Source: Alkalimonas amylolytica
GTDB lineage: Bacteria > Pseudomonadota > Gammaproteobacteria > Enterobacterales > Alteromonadaceae
Reading direction: 5' to 3'
NCBI RefSeq assembly: GCF_900107845.1
Contig: NZ_FNRM01000005.1
Location: forward strand, 248,001 to 312,000
Length of the DNA: 64,000 nucleotides
In this document: positions 26,532 through 35,200 of the stretch, in pieces
Position numbering within the stretch: position 1 is the stretch's first letter
How the letters are laid out: every line of letters starts with the position of its first letter
Notes under the pieces: model-generated
What the model was told of the DNA's origin: nothing
Databases searched by the model: none
What the model saw: only the letters and a program-made list of their open reading frames with translations
Position numbers and translations under genes: made by a program

Positions 26532-27983
26532 CTAGCGTCTGGAGAAGAAACGGTTGGTTTGCGACACTTCAATATCTGGCTGCCCTTCCACCCGCACGGT
26601 AAAGGTGATATCGGAAATGGGCTGCGTCAACTCCCAGGGATCGGCCGCCAGGCTGATGGGCAGGCTGGCCGTTTCCCCACCGGCCACGGTCAGCTCGGTT
26701 GGACCTATCCAGCGAACCTCATCCAGGCCTGAGACAGAGAAAACAAAGGTTTGTTGTTGCTGTGATTTATTAATAAGGCGCAGGGTATAGGTGTTTTCCA
26801 CCCAGCCTTCGCTGGTATCGCGGAACAAGGCCCCGCGGTCTCGCAGAATATCAAACTCCAGCGGCTGCCGGCTATAGAGCGTATAGACAAAAGCCAGGCA
26901 AACAATCACGAGCACGGTAAAATAACCGAGCAGTTTGGGTCGCAGTATATGAGCTCCCTTGCCTTGAAGTCGGCTTTCAGTTGTGTAGCTTATCAAGCCT
27001 TTCGGATAGCCCATTTTTTCCATGGTATCGTCGCAGGCATCGATACAGGCACCGCAGTTGATGCACTCGTATTGCAGGCCATTGCGAATGTCGATGCCGG
27101 TTGGGCAAACATGGACGCACAGGTTGCAGTCGATGCAATCCCCCAAGCCTTTTTCTTTGTATGCGGTATCCTTGCGGCTGCGCGGGCCGCGGGTTTCACC
27201 ACGGCGTTTATCGTAAGCCACAGTAAAGGTATCTTTATCGAACATGGCCGACTGAAAGCGAGCGTATGGGCACATATGAGTGCACATGATTTCACGCATC
27301 CAGCCGGCATTACCATAGGTGCAGAAGGTGAAGAACAGCACCGCCAGCGTGGCCCAGAAGCCGGATTGCAGGGTGAAGAAATTCAAAAACAGCTGATCAA
27401 TCGGCGTAAAATAGCCGACAAATACCAAGGCGGTCAGCAAGGCAAAACCAACCCAGCAGAGGTGGGTAAGAAATTTTTTACTGAATTTACTGAAACTCCA
27501 TGGCTGTTGGTCCAGCTTCATGCGTTGGTTACGACTGCCCTGAATTTTTTCTTCGAACCACATAAATATAAAGGTCCAGACGGACTGTGGGCATAAATAA
27601 CCACACCAGACCCGACCATAAAAGGTGGTGACAAAAAACAACCCATAGGCAGCAATGATAAAGATCCAGGCCAGAATGGTGAAGTCCTGCGGCCAGAGAG
27701 TCAGGGCATAGATACTGAATTTTTGTTCTGCGATATTGAGTAAAATTGCCTGCTCGCCGTTGTAACGCAGCCAGGGCAGCAGCATAAACAGGCCCATAAA
27801 GAAAAAGCCCATGTAACGGCGAATCGCCTGATGCATGCCTTTCATGGCCCGCACATAGATGCGATCACGTGATGAGTAGCGACCTGGTGGAGTTTTTCCT
27901 GGCGTATGCAGCTGAACGTCTACCGGGATATTTTTTACATCAATTTTGTCCGTCACACTCACCTCGGCCATGGCATTTTTCAT
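26532..27983 (-). CDS. ccoG: cytochrome c oxidase accessory protein CcoG (RdxA/FixG family)
   Basis: The protein has about 483 residues. It shows about five membrane segments, the membrane signature FYGRVWCGYLCPQSVWTFIF, a di-cluster ferredoxin CIDCNLCVHVCPTGIDI and CINCGACIDACDD, and a C-terminal Ig-like domain. CcoG helps supply reduced copper during assembly of cbb3 oxidase. Candidate starts are the ATG at 27983, the ATG at 27971 and an earlier one at 28037; none has a strong ribosome site, and the reading from 27983 fits family length. No ccoNOPQ genes are within the window, which is unusual but known for this gene. Confidence 0.93.
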   Translation of the reverse strand: MKNAMAEVSVTDKIDVKNIPVDVQLHTPGKTPPGRYSSRDRIYVRAMKGMHQAIRRYMGFFFMGLFMLLPWLRYNGEQAILLNIAEQKFSIYALTLWPQDFTILAWIFIIAAYGLFFVTTFYGRVWCGYLCPQSVWTFIFMWFEEKIQGSRNQRMKLDQQPWSFSKFSKKFLTHLCWVGFALLTALVFVGYFTPIDQLFLNFFTLQSGFWATLAVLFFTFCTYGNAGWMREIMCTHMCPYARFQSAMFDKDTFTVAYDKRRGETRGPRSRKDTAYKEKGLGDCIDCNLCVHVCPTGIDIRNGLQYECINCGACIDACDDTMEKMGYPKGLISYTTESRLQGKGAHILRPKLLGYFTVLVIVCLAFVYTLYSRQPLEFDILRDRGALFRDTSEGWVENTYTLRLINKSQQQQTFVFSVSGLDEVRWIGPTELTVAGGETASLPISLAADPWELTQPISDITFTVRVEGQPDIEVSQTNRFFSRR

Positions 27984-28115
27984 CAGGCAACTAGCCTGCA
28001 GTATATCACTTCTTTGGTGGCTGTTCAGGAACATCACTTTTACTTTGTTGCAATGCAGACAATTGAGTCAGCAATCAGGTATGATCAAGTCAACTGTTTC
28101 GGGTAAGGTGTAATC

Positions 28116-28481
28116 ATGAAACCGCTTATACTGATCTTGTTAGTGATCCTGTTGTTGGCGACATTTTCGGATCATCCCAGAGTGAGCCCTTACAAAGAAA
28201 AATTGATTGAGCAGATTTACCAGATAGCTGGTTCATCCAGCCGCTCTGGTGAAGCTCAGGCGTTACGCAACATCAACCACCTCTTTACTGAGCTCGGCAA
28301 AGAGCTTGGAGAGGGGCAGCGTGCTCAGTTGCAGCGGGCCGCGTCTTCGAAGCAGGAGCTGTTGTTATTCCGGCAGCGCTATTGCATCGATGGCGACTTC
28401 AACCCCCTGCTGTTTGGCGAGCCACTGCGAAAAGCCTGTGGAATTATCAACAGTCAGTATGACATCCTGATGCGCCAGTAA
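28116..28481 (+). CDS. small exported or membrane-anchored hypothetical protein
   Basis: The 121-residue protein starts at an ATG after AAGG. The N-terminus MKPLILILLVILLLATFSDH is a signal anchor, and the remainder is a helical soluble domain (QALRNINHLFTELGKELGEG) with two cysteines, at YCID and KACG. Unknown function. The DUF3010 gene follows after 39 bases. Confidence 0.72.
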   Translation: MKPLILILLVILLLATFSDHPRVSPYKEKLIEQIYQIAGSSSRSGEAQALRNINHLFTELGKELGEGQRAQLQRAASSKQELLLFRQRYCIDGDFNPLLFGEPLRKACGIINSQYDILMRQ

Positions 28482-28520
28482 GCTTGCGATACATCAAATA
28501 AATTACTTTAGGAGACGCTG

Positions 28521-28949
28521 ATGCGTGTTTGTGGCATAGAGATTAAAAGCAACGAAGCCATTATTTGTTTGATGACGCTGGAGCAGGGGTTGTTTCAGTT
28601 GCCGGATTGCCGCCAGCAACGTTTTGTGTTGCAGCACGACAAAGATGCCGAAGCTATGCGCAAGTTTCAGTTTACACTGCAAAAGTTCTTTCAGGACTAT
28701 CAGGTCCGTCAAGTGGTGATCAAAGAGCGGCCACAAAAGGGGAAGTTTGCAGGTGGTGCTCTTGGCTTTAAGATTGAAGCAGCGCTGCAGTTGCTCCCTG
28801 ATGTTGAGGTGGCGCTGCTATCTGGTCAGCACATCAAAGAGCAACTAAGCCGTAACCCGCTGCTGATCGATTTTAAAGCCACCGGATTGAAAGGGTTTCA
28901 GCAAACTGCTTTTGAAGCGGCGTACGCCTGGTTGCACCATAAAGAATGA
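28521..28949 (+). CDS. DUF3010 family protein
   Basis: The 142-residue protein starts after TTAGGAGA. MRVCGIEIKSNEAIICLM, VVIKERPQKGKFAGGALGFK and TGLKGFQQTAFEAAYAWL are typical of DUF3010 proteins of Shewanella and relatives. The first strand with its acidic residue and the KxRxxKG motif suggest an RNase H/RuvC-like fold, but the role is unknown. Soluble, cytoplasmic. Confidence 0.85.
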   Translation: MRVCGIEIKSNEAIICLMTLEQGLFQLPDCRQQRFVLQHDKDAEAMRKFQFTLQKFFQDYQVRQVVIKERPQKGKFAGGALGFKIEAALQLLPDVEVALLSGQHIKEQLSRNPLLIDFKATGLKGFQQTAFEAAYAWLHHKE

Positions 28950-28954
28950 TGAGC

Positions 28955-28990
28955 TTTCATCCTGAAGCTTTATCCAGAATCAGGATGAAA
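28955..28990. repeat. inverted repeat between convergent genes
   Basis: TTTCATCCTGA and TCAGGATGAAA form a perfect 11-bp stem with a 14-base loop between the DUF3010 gene and the convergent RHH-like gene. No T-run follows on either strand, so it may stop or stabilise transcripts rather than act as a textbook terminator. Confidence 0.7.
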
Positions 28991-28991
28991 A

Positions 28992-29345
28992 CTAATTAGA
29001 GCCAGTTTTGCCTGGCGGAGGCGGCACGGGCTCTACCACCACATCCGGCCTTTGGCTGGCTTGCTGAATGGCTTGCAATACCAAATGCCGGATAATCTTA
29101 GACTTCGCCTCACCGGTCATTTCACTCAGTTGATTTAAGGCTTCAATCGCTTCCGGGCTCAGCGTAAAAGTGGCATGGCGCATTGGCAGCCGCGGTCCAC
29201 TTTCCTCGTCTGGTAGTAGCTGACGCAAACTCACCACCTTGGGCAAGCCCATGGCGTAGTTGTTGGCGTCATCAATAAATTCGTCTACATTGACCGACCG
29301 CTTTTCAGACGGCGTAGACTTTTTTCTCAGATCCCTCAGCCCCAT
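28992..29345 (-). CDS. small ribbon-helix-helix-like partner of ParA
   Basis: The protein has 117 residues. The central part PMRHATFTLSPEAIEALNQL then SEMTGEAKSKIIRHLV looks like a ribbon-helix-helix DNA-binding unit: a beta strand followed by two helices. The N-terminus is basic (GLRDLRKKSTPSEKRS), and the C-terminus is proline-rich (PVPPPPGKTGSN). It overlaps the ParA gene by 41 bases. Small RHH proteins such as ParG act as centromere binder and ParA activator on plasmids; that job is inferred here. Confidence 0.7.
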   Translation of the reverse strand: MGLRDLRKKSTPSEKRSVNVDEFIDDANNYAMGLPKVVSLRQLLPDEESGPRLPMRHATFTLSPEAIEALNQLSEMTGEAKSKIIRHLVLQAIQQASQRPDVVVEPVPPPPGKTGSN

Positions 29346-30000
29346 CTTCTTGTATCGCCTTCATTGACAGCAGTTCAGTAATAATGTCCCGGATTTCGAC
29401 AGCCGCTTTGCCATCCGGATCGATGTCCATCACTGATAAGCCTTTCTCTTCGCTGTCATCATAGATGTTACGGCTGTAGGTGATGGCTTCAAGCACCCGT
29501 AAGTTGAATGACTTACAGACTTCTTTGGCATCCAGAATACGGTTGGCCTGATTTGGCAGCGATGGACATTGTGTCATCACACAGCCAACAATCATATCCG
29601 GATTGACCACATTGCTGGCACTGACCAGGTCTTCCAGATGCTCCAGTGTTTTCAGATCGCGTCGCTTGGGCCGTAATGGCAGCAACACATGGCTGGCAAC
29701 CACCATGGCAGAGCGAAGCGCCACACTGTCCTGGCCACCGCAGTCTACCACGACCACATCGTAATGCATTTCCAGACTTTTTAATTCGTAACGAATTTTG
29801 CCATACATCTGCACGCAGTTTATCCAGGGTAAGTCAGGATTCAAATGCCTTTCCTGCACCCAATCCGATGTGGTGCGCTGTGGGTCACAGTCTACCAGCA
29901 TCACATTGGCTTGCTTTTCCCGGGTAAAGTACACTGCGATATTCTGCGCCAGGCAACTTTTACCGCTACCGCCTTTTTCTCCACCGACCAACAGAATCAT
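29305..30000 (-). CDS. ParA-family partition ATPase
   Basis: The protein has about 231 residues from the ATG at 30000 after GAGGAAAGG; an extension to 30042 is unlikely. The deviant Walker A is GGEKGGSGKSCLAQNIAVYF with the signature Lys, motif A' is MLVDCDPQRTTSDW and Walker B is DVVVVDCGGQD. This is the small MinD/ParA type without an N-terminal HTH. It positions DNA or protein cargo on the nucleoid. It overlaps an RHH-like gene downstream and is divergent from a KfrA-like gene, an arrangement usual on low-copy plasmids. Confidence 0.88.
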   Translation of the reverse strand: MILLVGGEKGGSGKSCLAQNIAVYFTREKQANVMLVDCDPQRTTSDWVQERHLNPDLPWINCVQMYGKIRYELKSLEMHYDVVVVDCGGQDSVALRSAMVVASHVLLPLRPKRRDLKTLEHLEDLVSASNVVNPDMIVGCVMTQCPSLPNQANRILDAKEVCKSFNLRVLEAITYSRNIYDDSEEKGLSVMDIDPDGKAAVEIRDIITELLSMKAIQEDGAEGSEKKVYAV

Positions 30001-30254
30001 CAGCCTTTCCTCATGTTGCAATGAACAGACAACGGCCTGCAAATTGGCCTATACTTGAGTATAGGTGCTAAATAAGCATTCAGCGAATCAGGCTGACTTT
30101 TTTCTTTTTAATGACTTAAGCCACACTCTATAGAATGATGGCCTGTGTACCTGATGTAATAAATGCGCAAAAAACATGCAGGAAAGGTTTCCTGTTTCTG
30201 CAAAAACGAAGTATTCTATAATGCTCAGTGGTAAAAAGTGAGAGCGGGTAAGCA
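30001..30254. promoter_or_regulatory. intergenic region with palindromes between parA and kfrA-like genes
   Basis: Two short perfect palindromes are present: CCTATACTTGAGTATAGG (30048-30065), 48 bases before the parA start, and CAGGAAAGGTTTCCTG (30179-30194), upstream of the KfrA-like gene. A TATAAT -10 box is visible at 30216-30221, about 34 bases before the KfrA-like ATG. The first palindrome is placed as an operator or centromere site for the RHH-like protein; the second as an operator for the KfrA-like protein. Both roles are inferred from position. Confidence 0.55.
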
Positions 30255-32012
30255 ATGGCAAATTACAGTGAAGTGAAAGCAGTGTGTGAGCGGTTGCAGC
30301 GGGAAGGTCAGATCATCACTCTGGACCTTTTGGCAAAACATCTGGATGGCAGCCGCTCCAGCATCGTGGTTCATTTTGATCATTGGTGTAGTGAAACCCA
30401 ATACGTACCAAAGCAGGGCAAGCAGGACACCGCAGCCTCCTCAGGCAAGGGGATGGCGTCGCTGAGTGCGTTAACGGATAAAGTGCCGGGTTCTCTGAGT
30501 AAGATGATCAATTTCAGCAAGAAAATGATGAAAGATAAAAGCTCTGCATCAGAGGCTGACAAACCAAGGGCTGAGGTGAGCGAGACTCCATCAAGTGAGC
30601 TGAAACAAAAAACAGAGTCCGACTTACCGGCGATAGATGCTGCCCTTACGGATCCACCGGCGGATAATAAGCCGGTAGCAAAGTCGATGGACGATGCCAT
30701 TGTTCGTGCTGCTGAGGCCGTCAGCAAGCCAAAACAAGACAAAGCGATTGCGCAAGAAACAAAAAAACAAGCAGTTGCCAAAGAAGACAAAGAAATAGCC
30801 GCCCAGCAGGTGGCTACCCCATCAAAAGCAGCAAGAGAGGCTGACGTGACGACATCATCTGAACCAACCAATGAGCCTGTTGCAAGTGACGCTATGGTGT
30901 CGCAATTGGAGATGCATATCGAAGAGCTGGAACAGCAGCAGCAAGATCTGCAGCAGGAAATTGCCCAGCTACGCGACAGGGCGCGCGAGTTGACTGAAGA
31001 CAGTGAAGATCTGCATCAGCAGTTTACCGATGCGCAGCAACTAGCGATTGAGCGTCAGAAGGCCCTGAACGAATTGCAACAAAGTCTGGTGCAGCACCAA
31101 GCTGAGCTGAACCAGGTCAAAGATCGGCTGGCGGAAGCAGAACAGCAACGTGATGAAGCCACTCAGGCAAAACGCCAGGGCGATGAGCAGTATGAGTTAC
31201 TTGCGCAGAAGCTGGATGCTCTGCAGATGGCGAATGCTGAGCTGCAGTCGCAGGCTGGCTCTAAGCATGCCGAGCATGTCAGCCAGTTGGAAGAAAAGCT
31301 GGAGCAAACGCAGAAAGAGCTTGCCTTGCAAAAGCAGGAGCTGCCGGTGCTTGAACAGCAACTGCAAAAAGCAGAGCAAGCCAGCGCCACCTTGCAGAAA
31401 AAGCTGGATGAAGCCAGCCAGCACTACCAACAGCTGGAAGCTAAGCTAAAAGAAAGCGAGCAAAATGCTGCTGATCAGGGGGGGAACCTGGCGCAACTGC
31501 AGCAGGAGCGGGATGATGCCAGGCAGCAACTGGAAGATGTGATTGCCGCCAAAGACGAGATGGCTGATCAACTGAAAGAGCAGGCACTGCAAATTGAACA
31601 GCTGTCCTCCAAGCTGCCGGAAATGCGCTCACAGCACGAGTTTGTGGAGCAGGAGCAAGAGCTGCAACGTTTACGGTCACGCTTGCAGGTGATGGAAAGT
31701 AAGATTGCTCACCTGCAAAATACCAATCAGATGCTCAAAGAACAAAGTGAAGTGACGGCCGGCCATCAGAGCCGTCAGCGTGAAACGATTAAGTTGCAGC
31801 GGGAAGAGAACAAGCAGTTGCGTGAAGCGCAGCAGCAGTATCTGCAGGAAAAAGAGCAGCTGCAACAGCGATTGGCAAAGATGGAAGAGCAACTGAGCTT
31901 TGTGAAGAACAACTCGACCTCGACCATAGAGCGATTGACCTTGTCCAACCAACAGGCACAACAGCGTATCGCTACACTGGAGCAGCAACTGAGTAAAGCC
32001 GGTATTGCATAG
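30255..32012 (+). CDS. KfrA-like DNA-binding coiled-coil protein
   Basis: The protein has 585 residues. The first 50 residues (VKAVCERLQREGQIITLDLL followed by AKHLDGSRSSIVVHF) match the N-terminal DNA-binding domain of plasmid KfrA proteins. After a Lys/Glu/Ala-rich linker (about 55-205), residues about 215-580 are an almost unbroken Gln/Glu/Leu coiled coil with heptads such as LEMHIEELEQQQQDLQQEIA. KfrA proteins autorepress and form filaments that help plasmid maintenance. The position opposite a ParA gene supports a partition or nucleoid-organising role. An alternative view is a chromosomal relative with a structural role. Confidence 0.8.
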   Translation: MANYSEVKAVCERLQREGQIITLDLLAKHLDGSRSSIVVHFDHWCSETQYVPKQGKQDTAASSGKGMASLSALTDKVPGSLSKMINFSKKMMKDKSSASEADKPRAEVSETPSSELKQKTESDLPAIDAALTDPPADNKPVAKSMDDAIVRAAEAVSKPKQDKAIAQETKKQAVAKEDKEIAAQQVATPSKAAREADVTTSSEPTNEPVASDAMVSQLEMHIEELEQQQQDLQQEIAQLRDRARELTEDSEDLHQQFTDAQQLAIERQKALNELQQSLVQHQAELNQVKDRLAEAEQQRDEATQAKRQGDEQYELLAQKLDALQMANAELQSQAGSKHAEHVSQLEEKLEQTQKELALQKQELPVLEQQLQKAEQASATLQKKLDEASQHYQQLEAKLKESEQNAADQGGNLAQLQQERDDARQQLEDVIAAKDEMADQLKEQALQIEQLSSKLPEMRSQHEFVEQEQELQRLRSRLQVMESKIAHLQNTNQMLKEQSEVTAGHQSRQRETIKLQREENKQLREAQQQYLQEKEQLQQRLAKMEEQLSFVKNNSTSTIERLTLSNQQAQQRIATLEQQLSKAGIA

Positions 32013-32048
32013 TTAAGTACTGGCGCGAACAGGGTGCTTTAGACCTTC

Positions 32049-32091
32049 ATTATGCCCATCCTGAACAAGCTTCTGGATGGGCATAATTTTT
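32049..32091 (+). terminator. Rho-independent terminator after KfrA-like gene
   Basis: ATTATGCCCATCC and GGATGGGCATAAT form a 13-bp stem around a 13-base loop, followed by a T-run at 32087-32091. The stem is symmetrical enough to serve the convergent peptidyl-prolyl isomerase gene as well. Confidence 0.9.
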
Positions 32092-32093
32092 GT

Positions 32094-32888
32094 TCAGACC
32101 AAACGTTTACGGCGACGACGCACTAGCAGGATACCGGCCAGACCAACGACCAGCCAGGCAAGCGAGCCGCCATTGTCCGAATTATTGTCCTGAGGTGGTT
32201 GCTGCTCAATCAGGGTGTTGGCTACCGGGTTCAACCCGGCTGCAGTATTGCTTCTGGCATCCACGATCACCACACTTTCGATCAACACCAGATTCTCGGC
32301 TGTGACTGTCTTGCCTGCTGCTGCATCGGCATTGGTGTAGTTTCGTAAAGGTATGCTATTTGCTGCGCCAAGATTAAAGCGGGGCAAAGCAGCGATGGCT
32401 GCTAATATCTCCATCCCTTGTTCAGAAATCTGGCCAAACACAGTGAACCCCCCATTTTGGGTATCCAGTTGAGGCTGGCCGGCATGGTTGTCATTTAAAT
32501 TAAAAAACCACTGATTGGTGGCACTGTTGGGACGATTCTCCAGCTTGGCCATGGCAATGGTGCCTTTACGATTGGAGAGTTTTGGCTCGTTCTGCACCGC
32601 AGCTCGGGCGGGGATCGCGTTCAGTGGGAGCTCGCCGCTGTAGGCAAAACCTCCTCCCTGCACCACAAAGTCAGGCACCAGGCGATGAATAACACTGTTG
32701 TGGTAGCTTTCCTCTTCGACATACTGCAGGAAGTTCGCTACCGTTTTCGGCGTGATCTCGTCAAATAAATTGACTTCAAAGTTACCTAATGAGGTTCTGA
32801 ACTCGACAATGGTTGCTTGGACTGACCAGGTGAAAACAAGACTGCTGGCTAGCAACAAAGCCTGTACTAATTTCATCAATAGACCCAT
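32094..32888 (-). CDS. cyclophilin-type peptidyl-prolyl isomerase with GlyGly-CTERM tail
   Basis: The protein has 264 residues: a signal peptide (LVQALLLASSLVFTWSVQA), a cyclophilin domain (VANFLQYVEEESYHNSVIHR, FVVQGGGFAY, GTIAMAKLENRPNSATNQWF, GGFTVFGQI), and a C-terminal tail NGGSLAWLVVGLAGILLV followed by RRRRKR. The tail fits the GlyGly-CTERM sorting signal: Gly-Gly, one hydrophobic span, Arg cluster. Such tails are cut by rhombosortase and usually mark substrates of type II secretion or the surface. Start is the ATG at 32888 or the one at 32876. A folding catalyst at the cell surface is implied. Confidence 0.87.
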   Translation of the reverse strand: MGLLMKLVQALLLASSLVFTWSVQATIVEFRTSLGNFEVNLFDEITPKTVANFLQYVEEESYHNSVIHRLVPDFVVQGGGFAYSGELPLNAIPARAAVQNEPKLSNRKGTIAMAKLENRPNSATNQWFFNLNDNHAGQPQLDTQNGGFTVFGQISEQGMEILAAIAALPRFNLGAANSIPLRNYTNADAAAGKTVTAENLVLIESVVIVDARSNTAAGLNPVANTLIEQQPPQDNNSDNGGSLAWLVVGLAGILLVRRRRKRLV

Positions 32889-32985
32889 CTGTGATAAGTG
32901 AAGGGTATCAGCATACTGTAGAGTCTGTGATGGGAGCCAGTTGCCTTAACACTTAATAACCAAAGACTACTAAACGCAACAGCCG

Positions 32986-33810
32986 TTAGCGATCAGTGCT
33001 ATTTTTACGCTGTAAGGAAGCAGGAAGTCTGGGTTGCTGATGGTGGTCCAGTGGGATAAGGACGTCCGTTCTTTGTGGCAGCTGCTGCCAGCTGGCGCGG
33101 GTTAAGCGCTCAAAGCTCAGCATAAAGCGTTCAAGTTGCTGCCGGGTCATGCCCCGGCCGCTTTGTTGCCACAGTTGCTGTTCTTGTTTGGCCCGCCACC
33201 GACAGACCGAGGCCCAGTCCGGCGCCTGCAGCCAGATCAGCGGTTTGAGTAACTGCCAGTACTGCTGATAAGGACCCGCCAACTGCTGGTTGATAAAGTA
33301 TCGCCACTGACCGGTCGGATCGTCGTTGGCTTCCAGGCTATTTTGTGCAAGATGAAGCTCCTGCTCACTTTGCGGGCCTAGCCCCAGACACCAGCCTTCG
33401 ACGATCAGCAACTGCAGTTGCTGCGGCGGCCGGTCACGGACCGGCTCATCCAGAGCTTTATCAAAACAAGGCAGTTGCACCGGTTTTGCTGCAAGTACGT
33501 TTTTGGCATCGTCAATGGCTCTGTTGATGGCATGGGTGCCTGGTACCCCGCGCTGGGCCAATAGCGGATGCACCTGCTCTGCCAGTTGCAGGCGCATAGC
33601 CTTGCTGAGGTAATAATCATCCAGTGACACTGTGGTTGTTGCCAGGCCCAACGCCCTAAGCTGCTCGGTGAGCAGGCGGGCCAGCGTGCTCTTGCCCGTG
33701 CCCTGAGCACCACTAATGCCCACCACAGCTGGTTTGGGCAAGGCCAGCAAATGGTTGCAAAGGGTATCCAGCAACTGCTGATAAACCGGGCTTGCTTCAG
33801 TCCTTTGCAT
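32986..33810 (-). CDS. D-glycerate 3-kinase-like P-loop kinase
   Basis: The protein has about 274 residues. The P-loop is GISGAQGTGKSTLARLL. DDYYLSKAMRLQLAEQVHPL, then RGVPGTHAINRAI, and IVEGWCLGL are the hallmarks of plant-type glycerate kinase (COG4240), which makes 3-phosphoglycerate from D-glycerate. The start at 33810 (ATG) or 33816 (GTG) lies inside the end of the upstream response-regulator gene, so it is the third gene of that operon by position, though a functional link is not obvious. Confidence 0.85.
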   Translation of the reverse strand: MQRTEASPVYQQLLDTLCNHLLALPKPAVVGISGAQGTGKSTLARLLTEQLRALGLATTTVSLDDYYLSKAMRLQLAEQVHPLLAQRGVPGTHAINRAIDDAKNVLAAKPVQLPCFDKALDEPVRDRPPQQLQLLIVEGWCLGLGPQSEQELHLAQNSLEANDDPTGQWRYFINQQLAGPYQQYWQLLKPLIWLQAPDWASVCRWRAKQEQQLWQQSGRGMTRQQLERFMLSFERLTRASWQQLPQRTDVLIPLDHHQQPRLPASLQRKNSTDR

Positions 33811-35200
33811 GGTCACTTGTTTCCTGGTTTACGCTGCTTTGCTCTGCCGGTTCCAGCCAGCGGTACAGGGTACGGCGGGTAATGCCAAGCAACTGGGCGG
33901 CCTTTTGTTTGTTACCAGCGGTATGCTGCAGCACCTGCTGTACATAGTTGCGCTGCAATTGCTGCAGGCTGGGCCAACTGGTGTGGCTTTGGAGGGGCTG
34001 ATCGGTCTCCGGTTGATAATTGCAGATACGGCCGGGCAAATCAGCCGGTTGGATATCCGCACTATCGGCAAAAGTAAAAGCGCGCTCGATGGCATTTTGC
34101 AATTCCCGTACATTGCCGGGGAAAGGGTAGCGGTACAGGCAGTCGAGTGCCTCGGGGCTGATGCCCTGCACATTTTTGGGCTGCTGTTGCTTTAGCTTCT
34201 GTAAGAATACATTGGCCAGCAGCTCCAGATCATCGGCCCGTTCACGCAGCGGTGGTACCTGCAGACTAAAGGTTTCCAGCCGGTAAAATAAGTCGGCACG
34301 AAAGCTGCCTGCCTCAACTTTTTGCTCCAGATCCTGATGGGTGGCTGCCAGAATTCGCACATCAATGCTGTATTCCTGATCACTGCCCACCGGGCGGATT
34401 TTTCCTTCCTGCAACACCCGCAGTAGCTTGGCTTGCAGCAGCAACGGCATTTCAGCGATTTCATCCAGCAACAGGGTGCCGCCATCGGCTTCTTTAAACA
34501 GGCCCGGGCGGGCGTTACGGGCACCGGTAAAAGCGCCGGCAGCATGGCCGAAGAACTCACTTTCCATCAGTTCGGCTGGGATCCCGGCGCAGTTGACGGC
34601 GATAAAAGGTTGCTCGCTGCGGGTACTTTGCTGGTGAATGGCCTGAGCAACCAGTTCCTTGCCACTGCCACTTTCTCCCTGAATAAGCACTGCCCCCTGA
34701 GCCGGTGCTACCTGCGCAATTTGTTGGTACAGGCGGCGCATGGTGCGGCTTTTACCAATCATCCCGGTGATACCGGGTGGACTTTCCAGTTGCTGTTGCC
34801 GCAACTGCTGTACTTCGCGTTGCAGCGCCTGGTGGGCCAGTAAGCGTTGTACCGACAACGTCAGATGGTCCAGATCCAGTGGTTTGGTCAGAAAGTCATC
34901 GGCGCCCTGCTTTAATGCGGCAACAGCCTGACGCACGGTACCAAATGCGGTGATCAGCAACAGAGCCGGTGGATTGCTGAGTTGCTTAATACGGCTCAAT
35001 AACTCCAGGCCACTGATACCAGGCAGGCGAATATCGCTGATCACCAGTGCAAAAGGCTGCTCTGCCAGTACCGCGAGTAAATCTTCCGCCTGCGCAAAGG
35101 CGGTCACCTGATATCCCTGGCCGGTCAGTTCCTCCTGCAACAATTCAAGCAGGGCCGGATCATCTTCCACAATCGCCAGCTGGCTGGGGGAGCATATCAT
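33797..35200 (-). CDS. sigma-54-dependent response regulator (NtrC family)
   Basis: The protein has about 467 residues from the ATG at 35200, which overlaps the kinase stop as ATGA. It contains a receiver domain (IVEDDPALLELL, phospho-acceptor Asp in LVISDIRLPG, Lys in FLTKPLDL), an AAA+ domain with Walker A GESGSGKELVAQAIH, intact GAFTGA loop and Walker B GGTLLLDEIAEM, and a Fis-type HTH (AGNKQKAAQLLGITRRTLYR). It should activate sigma-54 promoters; the best candidate is at 36815-36831, just beyond the kinase gene. Confidence 0.95.
   Translation of the reverse strand: MICSPSQLAIVEDDPALLELLQEELTGQGYQVTAFAQAEDLLAVLAEQPFALVISDIRLPGISGLELLSRIKQLSNPPALLLITAFGTVRQAVAALKQGADDFLTKPLDLDHLTLSVQRLLAHQALQREVQQLRQQQLESPPGITGMIGKSRTMRRLYQQIAQVAPAQGAVLIQGESGSGKELVAQAIHQQSTRSEQPFIAVNCAGIPAELMESEFFGHAAGAFTGARNARPGLFKEADGGTLLLDEIAEMPLLLQAKLLRVLQEGKIRPVGSDQEYSIDVRILAATHQDLEQKVEAGSFRADLFYRLETFSLQVPPLRERADDLELLANVFLQKLKQQQPKNVQGISPEALDCLYRYPFPGNVRELQNAIERAFTFADSADIQPADLPGRICNYQPETDQPLQSHTSWPSLQQLQRNYVQQVLQHTAGNKQKAAQLLGITRRTLYRWLEPAEQSSVNQETSDHAKD

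Noticed and set aside
28060-28100. possible FNR site before ccoG (TTGAGTCAGCAATCAG)
   Set aside because: Half-sites are not at the TTGAT-N4-ATCAA spacing.
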